NCBI GenBank assembly: GCA_947177395.1
Contig: CAMWUI010000002.1
Coordinates: forward strand, 1 to 64,000
From: an uncultured Paraprevotella sp.
GTDB lineage: Bacteria > Bacteroidota > Bacteroidia > Bacteroidales > Bacteroidaceae
Direction: 5' to 3'
Length of the DNA stretch: 64,000 nt
This document shows, piece after piece, positions 47,087-56,158 of this stretch. Every line of letters begins with the position of its first letter. Positions within the stretch are counted from its first letter, which is position 1. The notes below the pieces were generated by a model. The model was given only the letters and a program-made list of their open reading frames with translations, searched no databases and was not told where the DNA came from. Both the position numbers and the translations under genes were made by a program.

Positions 47087-47979
47087 CTCACCCAGACGGC
47101 TATAAGGAACGACACAACAAACAGAAGACCGAACACGAGCTGGAGTTTGGCCGTCAGCTCGTCCAGCCCGACGATGGCCGTCGCCCCTTTGCGGGACAGC
47201 CGGCCCATCATGCGCACGTTGCCCAGCGCCGGGAAAAACGCCACAACGACCAGTAATGTCCAGAGAGGAAATACGCCCGCCGTCACGCAAGCGGCCACCC
47301 ATACAAACGGTACCAGCACCTCGGCCCAGTAGATATAAGCGGAGGCCCTGCCGCCCGCCATCATCGCCAGCGTACGGATGCGGGCCCGCATGTCGGTCCG
47401 TATGTCGCGCGTATTGTTCGCATGCAGGATAGCCACCGTGATAAGTCCCACGGGAACGGCTATCCACATCACGTTCCAGTTTATCACACCCGCAGCCACA
47501 TAGGACGTGCCGAGCGTAGGCAGGAAAGCGTACGACAAAAAGATGCATACGTCGCCCAGCGCATTGAATTTCAAAACAGGATAAAACACGGCACAGGCCA
47601 GGCCGCCCAGCCCGATCCATACCAGAGGCCAACCCGTACGGACAGCCAGCCACAAGCCCGCACCGACGCCCGCAGCCAGCAATCCCACGGCCAGATTCCT
47701 TATCTCGTGCGGACGGAACATGCCTTCCGTCAGGGTACGGGAACCGAACGTGTCGGCGGCGTCCACCCCTTTTTTATAATCGAAGTAGTCGCTCCACGCA
47801 TTGCCTGCCGCGTGGAAAACCACGATATTGAGCAGCGCCCACACGCCGTTTACCATATTTATTTCCAGTCCCGCCCAGTACAGATAAGCCAGCGTCACAG
47901 CGACAGGCACGACGGAAGCGGGAAAAGACCAGGGGCGCACGGCCACCAGCCATTCCCCGAAAGTATGTTTTTTCTTCAT
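47083..47979 (-). CDS. menA: 1,4-dihydroxy-2-naphthoate polyprenyltransferase
   Basis: This 298-aa membrane prenyltransferase of the UbiA family opens VAVRPWSFPASVVPVAV. The Mg-prenyl-diphosphate site is the NAWSDYFDYKKGVDAADT segment, and the second Asp-rich site lies in HANNTRDIRTD. It attaches the polyprenyl chain to DHNA in menaquinone synthesis. The preceding gene (8 bases upstream) encodes a fused thioesterase that may perform the step just before it. Confidence 0.92.
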   Translation of the reverse strand: MKKKHTFGEWLVAVRPWSFPASVVPVAVTLAYLYWAGLEINMVNGVWALLNIVVFHAAGNAWSDYFDYKKGVDAADTFGSRTLTEGMFRPHEIRNLAVGLLAAGVGAGLWLAVRTGWPLVWIGLGGLACAVFYPVLKFNALGDVCIFLSYAFLPTLGTSYVAAGVINWNVMWIAVPVGLITVAILHANNTRDIRTDMRARIRTLAMMAGGRASAYIYWAEVLVPFVWVAACVTAGVFPLWTLLVVVAFFPALGNVRMMGRLSRKGATAIVGLDELTAKLQLVFGLLFVVSFLIAVWVR

Positions 47980-47987
47980 GCTTTTCT

Positions 47988-49220
47988 TTATTTTCTTTTC
48001 ATTACACTATTGACCACCCGGACGGAAGACACCAACTTCCCGGTGGAAGTAAACACGTCGACGTTCCACACGTGCGAGGAACGCCCTTTGTGGACAATCG
48101 TAGCCACGGCACGGACCGTGTCGCCCTCGTGAGCGGAGGATATATGATTCCCGCTCACCTGCATCCCCACCACAAACTCATCGGGATTGCAGGCCACCAT
48201 CGAGCCCAGTCCGGCCACCGTCTCGGCCAGCGCCAGCGTAGCGCCTCCGTGCAGAATGCCGAAGGGCTGTCTGTTGCGATGGTCCACCGGCATCGTGGCC
48301 TCTACCCGTTCGTCGGAAGCAAACGTGTACTGAATACCCAGATTACCCATCAATGTACTCTTGGACTGCGCGTTGATAGCGTCGATGGGTACATCGGAAA
48401 TCCTCACTTCGGCCAAGATAGCCTTTTCTATGGCCACAGCCACGCCGTCCTCCTCGTTGGTAAGCGTCACCGTCTCCGTGCAACGCTTCACGGAATCGGG
48501 GGCGTTCCCCATCGCGATACCCAGCCCGGCCATCTGGAGCATGGACACATCGCACACACCGTCTCCGATGGCCACCACCTCCTCGCTCGTGATGTTCAGC
48601 AGTTTCATCAGCGCCGCCAGACTGTTGGCTTTGTCCACCTGACAGCCTACAACTTCCAGAAAGTAAGATTCTGAACGGAAGACATCCAGCACACCGGCCA
48701 ACCGGCGCTTCCAATGTTCTTCCAGTCCGGACAGAGCCGCTTCGTCGTCGCTCGACAGCACACAATTGCAGGGAGCGAAATCCACAGCTATGGAGAAATC
48801 ATCCACCTGTTTCAGCGACATCCCGTTCAGACGGGCTTCCTCCTGCACATGCGGATCGGCGGCATCGGTCGTGACAATACAGTCTCCGTCGTACGTGAAC
48901 AGAGAAAAACCGTTTTTCCGGGCTTTCTTTTCTATATAGGATAACATTTCCGGATTTATCCGGCGTTCGAAAACCACTTCTCCGTTGGAGGCGCTGATAA
49001 TCTGACCGCCGTTATAAGAAGAAATAAAACCGTTATATGTCCCCAGTTCCAACTGTCTGGCCAAAGGCAACAGACCGTAAGTTGGCCGGCCCGAAGCCAG
49101 CAGGATGCGAATCCCCATCTGCTGCACCTTGCGCAGGGTAGCCAGCGTGTGTTTCGTTATTTCCTTGGCTTCGTTGAGGAGCGTTCCGTCCACATCGAGC
49201 ACCAATAATTTATACTTCAT
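47988..49220 (-). CDS. HAD hydrolase (Cof-type)-hotdog thioesterase fusion
   Basis: The start at 49220 (MKYKLLVLDVDG) gives 410 aa. Residues 1-270 are a Cof/HAD-IIB phosphatase: motif I LDVDGTLL, motif II SGRP, and motif IV AIGDGVCDVSML. Residues about 280-410 are a PaaI/MenI-like hotdog thioesterase with FGILHGGATLALAET and AHEGDTVRAVA. The thioesterase half, next to menA, is a good candidate for DHNA-CoA hydrolysis in menaquinone synthesis. The role of the phosphatase half in this fusion is unclear. A TATATTTG promoter box lies 28 bases upstream of the start. Confidence 0.85.
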   Translation of the reverse strand: MKYKLLVLDVDGTLLNEAKEITKHTLATLRKVQQMGIRILLASGRPTYGLLPLARQLELGTYNGFISSYNGGQIISASNGEVVFERRINPEMLSYIEKKARKNGFSLFTYDGDCIVTTDAADPHVQEEARLNGMSLKQVDDFSIAVDFAPCNCVLSSDDEAALSGLEEHWKRRLAGVLDVFRSESYFLEVVGCQVDKANSLAALMKLLNITSEEVVAIGDGVCDVSMLQMAGLGIAMGNAPDSVKRCTETVTLTNEEDGVAVAIEKAILAEVRISDVPIDAINAQSKSTLMGNLGIQYTFASDERVEATMPVDHRNRQPFGILHGGATLALAETVAGLGSMVACNPDEFVVGMQVSGNHISSAHEGDTVRAVATIVHKGRSSHVWNVDVFTSTGKLVSSVRVVNSVMKRK

Positions 49221-49247
49221 AGTCCCGCATTTAAAAATTGTCAGAGA

Positions 49248-49255
49248 CAAATATA
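49248..49255 (-). promoter_or_regulatory. -7 promoter box of the thioesterase-menA-CPBP operon
   Basis: The minus strand reads TATATTTG, a match to TAnnTTTG, 28 bases before the start codon at 49220. It supports that start over the longer frame to 49250. Confidence 0.5.
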
Positions 49256-49299
49256 CTTAAAAAAACGGATATATCCCCGTAGACGGTGGGAAATATCCT

Positions 49300-50526
49300 C
49301 TACCGGCACAGCCACTGGCACACCCTGTCCTGAAAGTCACGCCCCTGACGTGCGCGGGATATACCCTGGTTCATAATGCTGAAAGCAAGCCGGTGACCGT
49401 TAGATGCCGTGGCATATCCGGCCAGCGTAACCACTCCTTCCACCGTCCCCGTCTTGGCACGTACATTTCCGTGAGCCGCCCCGTTACGCATCCGTTTTTT
49501 CAATGTGCCGTCCTCGCCGGCGACCGGCAGGGAAGGATACAAGTGATTAAACACCGATTCGTTGTGAAAAGCATACCTGAGCAAGGACGTCTCCAGTTCG
49601 GGAGTAAGGTAGTTATAGAGCGAAAGACCGCTGCCGTCGGCTATCCGGTAGTCTTCCGGACGCAGTCCGAGACGCCGGATAAGGTCATGAATCACCTCGC
49701 AAGCTTGCTTGGCCGACGCGTATTTCCGCCCGCTGTGGGCCGCGATACGATAAAACATGGATTCGGCAAACAGGTTGTCGCTCTCCTTCATCATGGTGAG
49801 CAGAATCTGGTCTGCCGGATGCGTGCGGCGCGCCAGCAAACGGGAGGAGGCAGGACAGAAAGCCTTGCCCGACACGCCGCCGTTCAGACGTATCCCCCGC
49901 ACGGAAAGCATCCGGGACAGCACCGGCAGGAACTCGTCGTGCCGATCGTAAGGCAAGGGGGTAAGTACCTCGCAATCGTCGTCCCAGCACCATCCGCTCC
50001 CCCACTGTAACGTGTCCTTCATAGACACATCGGCCAACAAACGGCCGGACACGGAATCTACACCGGCCCGACACAAAGCGTCGCAGAAAGCTTCCATGTC
50101 CGTACGGTCGAAACAAGGGTCGAAGCCGCCCACCACATACAGGTCGCCGCAAAGCACTCCGTCTGATACTTCACCCGTACAACGCAGTTCGGTGGCATAA
50201 GGCTGCAATCCGCCGGGCAAATCGAGCGCGGCTACAGCCGTCACCAGTTTCATGGTAGAAGCCGGACGCAGGCGCTGGCGGGCATTGAAACTGTACAGCA
50301 TGGAGTCGGACGTAAGATCATAAACACATATTCCCACCACGGACGTATCGAACAAGGGGTCGCACAACAGGGAGTCGATACCCGCCTGCAGACTGTGCGG
50401 CCACGGAAGCCCGGACACACAGGAAGATTTATCGGCTCCTGCCTCCTGCGCCTGCAAGCATCCGATAGAAAACAGATAAAACAAAAGAAACAGATCTGCT
50501 ATCCGGCCAGAGAATCGTCTTTGCAT
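49300..50526 (-). CDS. dacB: D-alanyl-D-alanine carboxypeptidase/endopeptidase, PBP4 type
   Basis: This 408-aa periplasmic S13-family enzyme has a signal peptide (about 1-26). Its active-site motifs are STMKLVTA (SxxK), ESDNLFAES (SxN) and VRAKTGTVEG (KTG). It trims or cuts peptidoglycan peptide bridges. The start region overlaps the end of the PH-domain gene by 28 bases. Confidence 0.9.
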   Translation of the reverse strand: MQRRFSGRIADLFLLFYLFSIGCLQAQEAGADKSSCVSGLPWPHSLQAGIDSLLCDPLFDTSVVGICVYDLTSDSMLYSFNARQRLRPASTMKLVTAVAALDLPGGLQPYATELRCTGEVSDGVLCGDLYVVGGFDPCFDRTDMEAFCDALCRAGVDSVSGRLLADVSMKDTLQWGSGWCWDDDCEVLTPLPYDRHDEFLPVLSRMLSVRGIRLNGGVSGKAFCPASSRLLARRTHPADQILLTMMKESDNLFAESMFYRIAAHSGRKYASAKQACEVIHDLIRRLGLRPEDYRIADGSGLSLYNYLTPELETSLLRYAFHNESVFNHLYPSLPVAGEDGTLKKRMRNGAAHGNVRAKTGTVEGVVTLAGYATASNGHRLAFSIMNQGISRARQGRDFQDRVCQWLCR

Positions 50527-50912
50527 AATTCACTTTTTCTTTTTAACAACACATGACAGAACTCTTCCATCGCCATAGGAGTTACCGATCTGGAGCATCC
50601 TCCGGCACAGGTGATAACCACCACATCCGTACGGAACCATCCCGAACGACAGATCTCCACATGCTCCACCTCGCGCAAAGCCACCGTTTCCCTCCGGGCG
50701 AAACGCCCCTTGGAAATATGAAGCTCCCCTTTGTCCGTAAACGTATATGTCGTATGAATGAGGCGTTCCACAATGAACACCATCGCCAAAAGAAACAGCA
50801 AGGCTGCCAGCGGCAACCGGATCCAGAAGAAATAAACGGCCAGGACAGTACTGGGCAAAAGACAACACATCACCATGACCTTATCCACGCGAGATTGAAA
50901 AGTACGTATCAT
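50499..50912 (-). CDS. Membrane protein with bacterial PH-like domain
   Basis: This 137-aa protein has two closely spaced membrane helices (about 14-50), then a small domain with TYTFTDKGELHISKGRF and VALREVEHVEICRSG. That is the usual form of YdbS/bPH2-type PH-like membrane proteins. Function in this family is unknown. It is divergent from nadB and overlaps dacB at its 3' end. Confidence 0.7.
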   Translation of the reverse strand: MIRTFQSRVDKVMVMCCLLPSTVLAVYFFWIRLPLAALLFLLAMVFIVERLIHTTYTFTDKGELHISKGRFARRETVALREVEHVEICRSGWFRTDVVVITCAGGCSRSVTPMAMEEFCHVLLKRKSELCKDDSLAG

Positions 50913-50990
50913 TGTAAGGTAATTTGGGGCAAGTTACTAATTTTTTTCCATTAATGAGGCCTGCGGGTAACAACGAATTGACTTTTTAAG

Positions 50991-50998
50991 TAGTTTTG
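50991..50998 (+). promoter_or_regulatory. -7 promoter box of nadB
   Basis: TAGTTTTG matches TAnnTTTG and lies 22 bases before the ATG at 51020. It supports that start over the ORF's earlier codon at 50996, which falls inside the box. Confidence 0.5.
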
Positions 50999-51019
50999 CA
51001 GGGAAATACACAAAGACGT

Positions 51020-52609
51020 ATGATACGCAAATTCGATTTTCTGATTATAGGCTCAGGAGTTGCCGGCATGAGTTATGCCCTGAAAGTGGCCGGATCCGGC
51101 AAAGGAAAAGTAGCACTCATCTGCAAGACCACGCTGGACGAGGCCAACACGGCCAAGGCACAGGGAGGTATCGCGTCGGTGACAAACCTGAAAGTGGACA
51201 ATTTCGAAAAGCATATCCATGACACCATGGTAGCCGGAGACTATATCAGCGACCCTAAAGCCGTGGAACAGGTGGTGCGCAACGCTCCGCAGGGCATCCG
51301 CGAACTGGTGGAATGGGGTGTGAATTTCGACAAGACGGAAACGGGAGAGTTCGACCTGCACCGCGAGGGAGGACACTCGGAGTTCCGCATCCTCCACCAC
51401 GCCGATGACACAGGATTTGAAATCCAGCGCGGACTGATGGAAGCCGTGCGCAGCAATCCCGATATCACTGTACTGGAGAACCATTTCGCCGTGGAAATCA
51501 TCACGCAGCACCATCTGGGCATCACCGTTACCCGACGCACACCGGACATCGAATGCTACGGAGCATACGTACTAGACCCCGACACAAAGAAAATCGACAC
51601 ATTCCTGTCCAAAGTGACTCTCATGGCCACCGGCGGCACGGGAGCCGTCTATGCCACCACCACTAACCCGAATATAGCCACCGGAGACGGCATCGCCATG
51701 GTGTACCGCGCCAAAGGCACGGTGGAAGGTATGGAGTTCGTGCAGTTCCACCCTACAGCACTCTATTGTCCAGGCGAGACGCATCCGGCTTACCTCATCA
51801 CGGAAGCCATGCGTGGCTACGGAGGCATCCTCCGTCTGCCCAACGGCGAAGAGTTTATGCAGAAATACGACAAACGGCTTAGCCTGGCACCGCGCGACAT
51901 CGTGGCACGGGCCATAGACAAGGAAATGAAAATCCACGGATTGGATCATGTCTGTCTGGACGTAACCCACAAACCGGCAGAAGAAACAAAGCACCACTTC
52001 CCGAACATCTATGCCAAATGCCTGAGCATCGGCATCGACATCACCCGGCAGTACATACCGGTGGTGCCCTGCGCCCACTACATGTGCGGCGGTATCAAGG
52101 TAGACCTGAATGCGTGCTCCAGCATCCGTCGCCTGTACGCCGTGGGCGAATGTTCCTGCACCGGTCTGCACGGCGGTAACCGATTGGCCAGCAACTCTCT
52201 GATAGAGGCCGTGGTATATGCCGACGCTGCCGCCCGTCACAGCATCGAACACATAAGTGAATACACGTTTAACGAAAACGTTCCGGAATGGAATGACGAG
52301 GGTACGATGAGCAACGAAGAAAAGGTTCTCATCGCCCAGGATATGAAGGAGGTAGGACAAATCATGAGCAACTACGTGGGCATCGTGCGGAGCGACCTAC
52401 GGCTCAAACGCGCCTGGACACGTCTGGATCTGCTTTATGAAGAAACGGAGGAACTGTTCAAACGGGTGAAAGCCACCAAGGACATTTGCGAACTGCGCAA
52501 CATGATAAACGTAGGTTATCTCATCACACGTCAGGCCATCGAACGGAAAGAGAGTCGCGGACTGCATTACACCATTGACTATCCCAAACACGCCTACGAC
52601 CAGAAGTAA
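51020..52609 (+). CDS. nadB: L-aspartate oxidase
   Basis: This 529-aa flavoprotein has the FAD-binding start DFLIIGSGVAGMSYALK, the STKAQGGIA-type segment (NTAKAQGGIASV), HREGGHSEFRI and the catalytic-site region ALYCPGETHPAYLITEAMRG, then GGIKVDLN and GLHGGNRLASNSL. It oxidises aspartate to iminoaspartate, the first step of NAD synthesis. The next enzyme, quinolinate synthase NadA, is encoded at 63368. Its 3' end lies 12 bases from tatC, tail to tail. Confidence 0.94.
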   Translation: MIRKFDFLIIGSGVAGMSYALKVAGSGKGKVALICKTTLDEANTAKAQGGIASVTNLKVDNFEKHIHDTMVAGDYISDPKAVEQVVRNAPQGIRELVEWGVNFDKTETGEFDLHREGGHSEFRILHHADDTGFEIQRGLMEAVRSNPDITVLENHFAVEIITQHHLGITVTRRTPDIECYGAYVLDPDTKKIDTFLSKVTLMATGGTGAVYATTTNPNIATGDGIAMVYRAKGTVEGMEFVQFHPTALYCPGETHPAYLITEAMRGYGGILRLPNGEEFMQKYDKRLSLAPRDIVARAIDKEMKIHGLDHVCLDVTHKPAEETKHHFPNIYAKCLSIGIDITRQYIPVVPCAHYMCGGIKVDLNACSSIRRLYAVGECSCTGLHGGNRLASNSLIEAVVYADAAARHSIEHISEYTFNENVPEWNDEGTMSNEEKVLIAQDMKEVGQIMSNYVGIVRSDLRLKRAWTRLDLLYEETEELFKRVKATKDICELRNMINVGYLITRQAIERKESRGLHYTIDYPKHAYDQK

Positions 52610-52621
52610 ACGGAGGCACGG

Positions 52622-53413
52622 CTATTCCGTCCATCTCACCACCCGTATGCTTACTTCATAAAGCAGGTATAGAAGTATGGAGACGAGGACAAGCGTCATT
52701 AAGTCGGGCGGAGTAATGACAGCTGACACGAACATTATGACGAGTAGAGCATGTTTGCGATAAACCGAAAGCATGCCGGAAGTCAGCACTCCCATTTTAC
52801 CGAGAGCAAAAGCTATGACGGGCAACTGAAACACTACGCCCATCAGTAGCGTCAGCGTGGTGAACGTAGCGACATAACTGTCGAGCGTTATCGTGCTGTG
52901 TACTCGTTCCGCCACACTGTATGTACCGAGAAAACGGAACGAAACGGGAAAGAGCACATAGTAGCTCATCAGCACACCGAGGACGAAAAGCAGGTATATC
53001 ACGACGACGGCCCGGATGGAGTAGCGCCGTTCGTTCTCGTAAAGTGCAGGCGAAACAAAACGGAACAATTCATATAATATATAAGGCGAAGCACCGAGCA
53101 ACCCGAGATATATCGCCGTGGTGACGTGCGTCATGAACTGACTCGACAGGTCGGTGGCGATAAGGTCCACATGATATTCCCCGAGGCGGAACTCCGTGAA
53201 TCCCGCCGCATGCATGCCGCGCTCTATTATCCTGTAAGTGACAAAATCCCACTCGCCCGGAGCGAAGAGCAACCGCCACGTGGCATCTTTCATACAGAAC
53301 ACCACAACGGCAATCGCCCCCGCCACACCGAGTATGCGGAAGAGCATCCGACGAAACACCTCCAGATGCCCGCCGAAAGTAAGCATGTCATTGTCTCCGG
53401 CGTTATTCTCCAT
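52622..53413 (-). CDS. tatC: Sec-independent protein translocase TatC
   Basis: This 263-aa protein of six membrane helices opens [17 protein letters not shown] (the conserved HL.E.R.R region) and has [22 protein letters not shown], then [12 protein letters not shown], a hallmark of TatC. It forms the receptor that recognises twin-arginine signals and builds the Tat channel with TatA. The gene overlaps tatA by 11 bases and is the last gene of the peptide-modification operon, whose first gene encodes a protein with a Tat signal. Confidence 0.93.
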   Translation of the reverse strand: MENNAGDNDMLTFGGHLEVFRRMLFRILGVAGAIAVVVFCMKDATWRLLFAPGEWDFVTYRIIERGMHAAGFTEFRLGEYHVDLIATDLSSQFMTHVTTAIYLGLLGASPYILYELFRFVSPALYENERRYSIRAVVVIYLLFVLGVLMSYYVLFPVSFRFLGTYSVAERVHSTITLDSYVATFTTLTLLMGVVFQLPVIAFALGKMGVLTSGMLSVYRKHALLVIMFVSAVITPPDLMTLVLVSILLYLLYEVSIRVVRWTE

Positions 53414-53645
53414 CCTTCGCTGTCTCGCCTGCCGGCTGTCCGTCGTCCTCGTCCGCGGCTTCCTCTTCTTCCAGCGGAGCCTTCACCTCGTTCATTCCTT
53501 TCTTGAACTCCTTTACGCCCTGTCCCAGTCCGCGCATCATTTCGGGCAGTTTCTTGCCGCCGAACAGCAGCAGAGCCATGCCGCCGATGAGCAACAATTC
53601 GGTGGTGCCGATAAACAAGGGCTGAATCATCAGTACATCCATCAT
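53403..53645 (-). CDS. tatA: Sec-independent protein translocase TatA/E
   Basis: This 80-aa protein has one membrane helix (about 12-28), the hinge and amphipathic helix [26 protein letters not shown], and an acidic tail, which is the classic TatA form. No TatB-like longer copy is present, so this would be a two-component TatAC system. It lies 12 bases after the 93-aa gene and overlaps tatC. Confidence 0.93.
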   Translation of the reverse strand: MMDVLMIQPLFIGTTELLLIGGMALLLFGGKKLPEMMRGLGQGVKEFKKGMNEVKAPLEEEEAADEDDGQPAGETAKDGE

Positions 53646-53657
53646 CGCGCCTCCACT

Positions 53658-53939
53658 TTATTCGTTCGTCACCAAATAAATCTCACACGTGTCGAAGTTT
53701 ATCTCCCAGTTGCCGCCCTCGGCACTCTCCCACCGGTACTTTTCTCCCATCGTGTCCCACCACGCCTGGAACTTCGTACCCGTCTCACCCAGATCTTTCA
53801 CCAGTTTTTCATACAGTTCCGCATTGTCCGCTGTGAGAATCTTCGCCAGTTCGTTCAGTCCGTTGCGACGCTCGAAAAGCATCTGGATTTCATTCTTTTC
53901 GTCTACGGTCACCTGACCGATAAGTTTCCTTGTCACCAT
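53658..53939 (-). CDS. CXXX-repeat peptide modification system accessory protein
   Basis: This 93-aa cytoplasmic protein has no signal peptide. The N-terminal half is a basic-acidic helical stretch (VDEKNEIQMLFERRNGLNELAKIL), and the C-terminal half contains WWDTMGEKYRW and GGNWEINFDTCEIYLV. It lies between the second maturase (7-base overlap) and tatA. Its size and position fit the small accessory protein that accompanies CXXX-repeat peptide radical SAM systems. It may bind the leader or deliver the peptide. Molecular function is unknown. Confidence 0.65.
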   Translation of the reverse strand: MVTRKLIGQVTVDEKNEIQMLFERRNGLNELAKILTADNAELYEKLVKDLGETGTKFQAWWDTMGEKYRWESAEGGNWEINFDTCEIYLVTNE

Positions 53940-54877
53940 TGTTCTTTAATTTCAAAAGGATCTAAATATGTGATTTCTTTTATTTCCTCCCGTTCCGGCA
54001 GGAAGGTTGCGCATTTGCGGATGTTGCTGAGCAACTCGCGCGAGGCATTGCGCTCCAAATGTGCCGCCACGCATTGTTCGTGTCCGGGCGTGTTCACCTC
54101 CAGTGTCGTCTTGCGATTCAGCCATACACAACGCTTACACTGCCAGGCATCGCAAATGCGGCACAGCGGGGCATGGTCGAGCTTGTAAAGCTGTTTGTTC
54201 TTCACATGCAGCCCGCTATCCAAATCTCCCACGTCATTTGTTTCATTTTCCATATAGAATGCCGGACATACATAAAATTTCCCGTTGGGCGCAAGCGTCA
54301 GGTTGTTGTCTCCCGCTCCGCAGTTGTTCATCCGGTCCAGCATCATGCGGTCTGTCAGAATGTTCAGTTGCGGTGTCTTACCGCCGACATACAATTTCTC
54401 CACATTCTCCGACAACTCTCCCAACACACGCTTATATCCGGCAAAGTCATCATCCGTAAAAGTCTCCACGTCTGTCAACACGACATTCACCCTTGTTGCC
54501 TGTGTCAACACTTCCATAATCAACCGGTAATTCGCAAATAAGTCGGACTTATCTGTCCGAAGAACATAGGAAACGCCGATATCGACAGTCATTTGTTCCA
54601 ACGAACGGCATCCGTTTACGACCACCACATCCGCTCCGTCAGACACCGCCGAGGGTTTTATGTCGGTATGGTCGATGCTGTCTATCACCTCTCTGTATGC
54701 CTCGGGCAATTCGTAGTCGGGATAGACAAACTGGATATTGAGGTTCTCTTTCATGGCAAAGAGAATGCCACGCTTCAGCGTGTCGAGTCCGATAAGGCGG
54801 CGTTCAGTCTTAATATCCGAATAATGGCAATACGAATAACTCGTATCGTCTAACAATATAATAAGGTATTGCAGCAT
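53933..54877 (-). CDS. CXXX-repeat peptide maturase with SPASM-like Cys cluster only
   Basis: This 314-aa protein has no CxxxCxxC radical SAM motif: near the N-terminus (DDTSYSYCHYSD) there is a single Cys17. Its C-terminal part resembles a SPASM domain: NNCGAGDNNLTLAPNGKFYVCPA, then CRICDAWQCKRC and HEQC, giving the usual spacing of auxiliary [4Fe-4S] ligands. The N-terminal part has a YPDYELPEAYREVID stretch. It fits the 'CXXX repeat peptide maturase' partner of such systems and probably works with the upstream radical SAM enzyme. It lies 5 bases after that gene. Confidence 0.7.
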   Translation of the reverse strand: MLQYLIILLDDTSYSYCHYSDIKTERRLIGLDTLKRGILFAMKENLNIQFVYPDYELPEAYREVIDSIDHTDIKPSAVSDGADVVVVNGCRSLEQMTVDIGVSYVLRTDKSDLFANYRLIMEVLTQATRVNVVLTDVETFTDDDFAGYKRVLGELSENVEKLYVGGKTPQLNILTDRMMLDRMNNCGAGDNNLTLAPNGKFYVCPAFYMENETNDVGDLDSGLHVKNKQLYKLDHAPLCRICDAWQCKRCVWLNRKTTLEVNTPGHEQCVAAHLERNASRELLSNIRKCATFLPEREEIKEITYLDPFEIKEQW

Positions 54878-54882
54878 GGCTA

Positions 54883-56136
54883 TTAACAGATTTCAGGATT
54901 AGACTTCTTGACATGTTTTTCGGCTTCTTCTTTGGCGATACCTTCCAGCTCCAGTTTACGGAACAATTTGTTCCAGTAGTAGTTGTTGGCACGCACACGC
55001 GCCTTGTGCATCTTGCAGATGGCGGTGGCACGCTGGTAAACAGTCGGTGTGTCGGCAGCATCATAGTTTTCTCCCTGACACCAGGCACAACCTTCCGCCA
55101 CCTCGCACTCAATACATTCTTGGTTGGATTGCGTACAACGGTCAAGCGTGAGGAAAGGCCGTAGCTTGTTCTGGTCTATACCGTCGTGGATATTGCCGAT
55201 AATCCATGCTTTCTTTTCCCTCAGCGAATACTGTGCAAAGCGTGTGCAGGGGTAGAAGTTGCCTGCGGCATCCACCGCCAGCATACGACCCGCACCACAC
55301 CAGTTTTGGTTCTGCAACTTACAGTCGAGTGGCTTTCCCATGTGTTCCGTAAAGAACGAACATGCATAATCCTTGTAATACCCTCCGTCGATAATGGCAT
55401 CGGCCAATTCAGTCAGTTGCTCTTCAAACCGAAGGTCGTCACCCTCGTTCCACACATCCTCAAACACGCAGTTAATGTTCACTTCATGAATACCGAGAGA
55501 ATAGAGATGCAAAACACTTTCGGAAATATAGGAAATATCTGCAGAAGAAATTGTAACTTTTGCACTTGCGTTAGGAAATTGACTCAAATATAATGGTATA
55601 TTCTTAACAACATCATCATACGAACCACGTTCTTCCTCAGGTTTTGGCATAATTCCTTTCTCCATTTCCTTTGTTTTCCAGATACGATTCAAATCATGTT
55701 TCCGACGCGTACCATCAATCGTGATAGTTATATTCAGATGAGACTTATGTTTCTTTATAAAAGATTGAACCTTATCACTATTGTAATTGATTCCATTTGT
55801 TGTAAACACGAACCGAAAAGAATTAAACCAATGATGATTATGTTTGAAAAGTTCAATTTTTATATAGTCACAAATTTGATCTATCAAATTTATTTCCAAG
55901 AATGGTTCTCCTCCAATAAAATCCCACACAACAGACTCTTCAAGAAAATCTGATTCATGAGCAATAATATAGTCTATTGCTTGTTTAGCTACCTCGCCAG
56001 ACATACGCTCTTTCGAGTTTTTTCCAACGAGGTAGCAATATTTACAAGCAAGCTGACAGTCCTTTGTTACAATAAATGTAATGCTTTTTGTTTGTCCTGT
56101 CAACCAACCATTTTGATGGTTATCCTTACCAATCAT
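54883..56136 (-). CDS. Radical SAM/SPASM peptide maturase, CXXX-repeat target family
   Basis: This 417-aa enzyme has the radical SAM motif CQLACKYC (Cys27, Cys31, Cys34), then WDFIGGEPFLE and FTTNGINYNSDKV of the SAM barrel. The C-terminal SPASM domain carries WCGAGRMLAVDAAGNFYPCTRF and CIECEVAEGCAWCQG, which would bind auxiliary [4Fe-4S] clusters. It follows the Cys-rich precursor by 22 bases. Such enzymes install thioether or other carbon cross-links on Cys-containing peptides. The first half of the gene is visibly AT-richer than the second half, which may reflect recombination. Confidence 0.88.
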   Translation of the reverse strand: MIGKDNHQNGWLTGQTKSITFIVTKDCQLACKYCYLVGKNSKERMSGEVAKQAIDYIIAHESDFLEESVVWDFIGGEPFLEINLIDQICDYIKIELFKHNHHWFNSFRFVFTTNGINYNSDKVQSFIKKHKSHLNITITIDGTRRKHDLNRIWKTKEMEKGIMPKPEEERGSYDDVVKNIPLYLSQFPNASAKVTISSADISYISESVLHLYSLGIHEVNINCVFEDVWNEGDDLRFEEQLTELADAIIDGGYYKDYACSFFTEHMGKPLDCKLQNQNWCGAGRMLAVDAAGNFYPCTRFAQYSLREKKAWIIGNIHDGIDQNKLRPFLTLDRCTQSNQECIECEVAEGCAWCQGENYDAADTPTVYQRATAICKMHKARVRANNYYWNKLFRKLELEGIAKEEAEKHVKKSNPEIC

Positions 56137-56158
56137 GCAATATTAATTCAAAGATAAA

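Noticed and set aside
47087-47653. N-terminal extension of the CPBP protease to 47653
   Set aside because: It would overlap menA out of frame and has no membrane-protein character; MRRLVFTL at 47086 is a natural start with a 4-base overlap.
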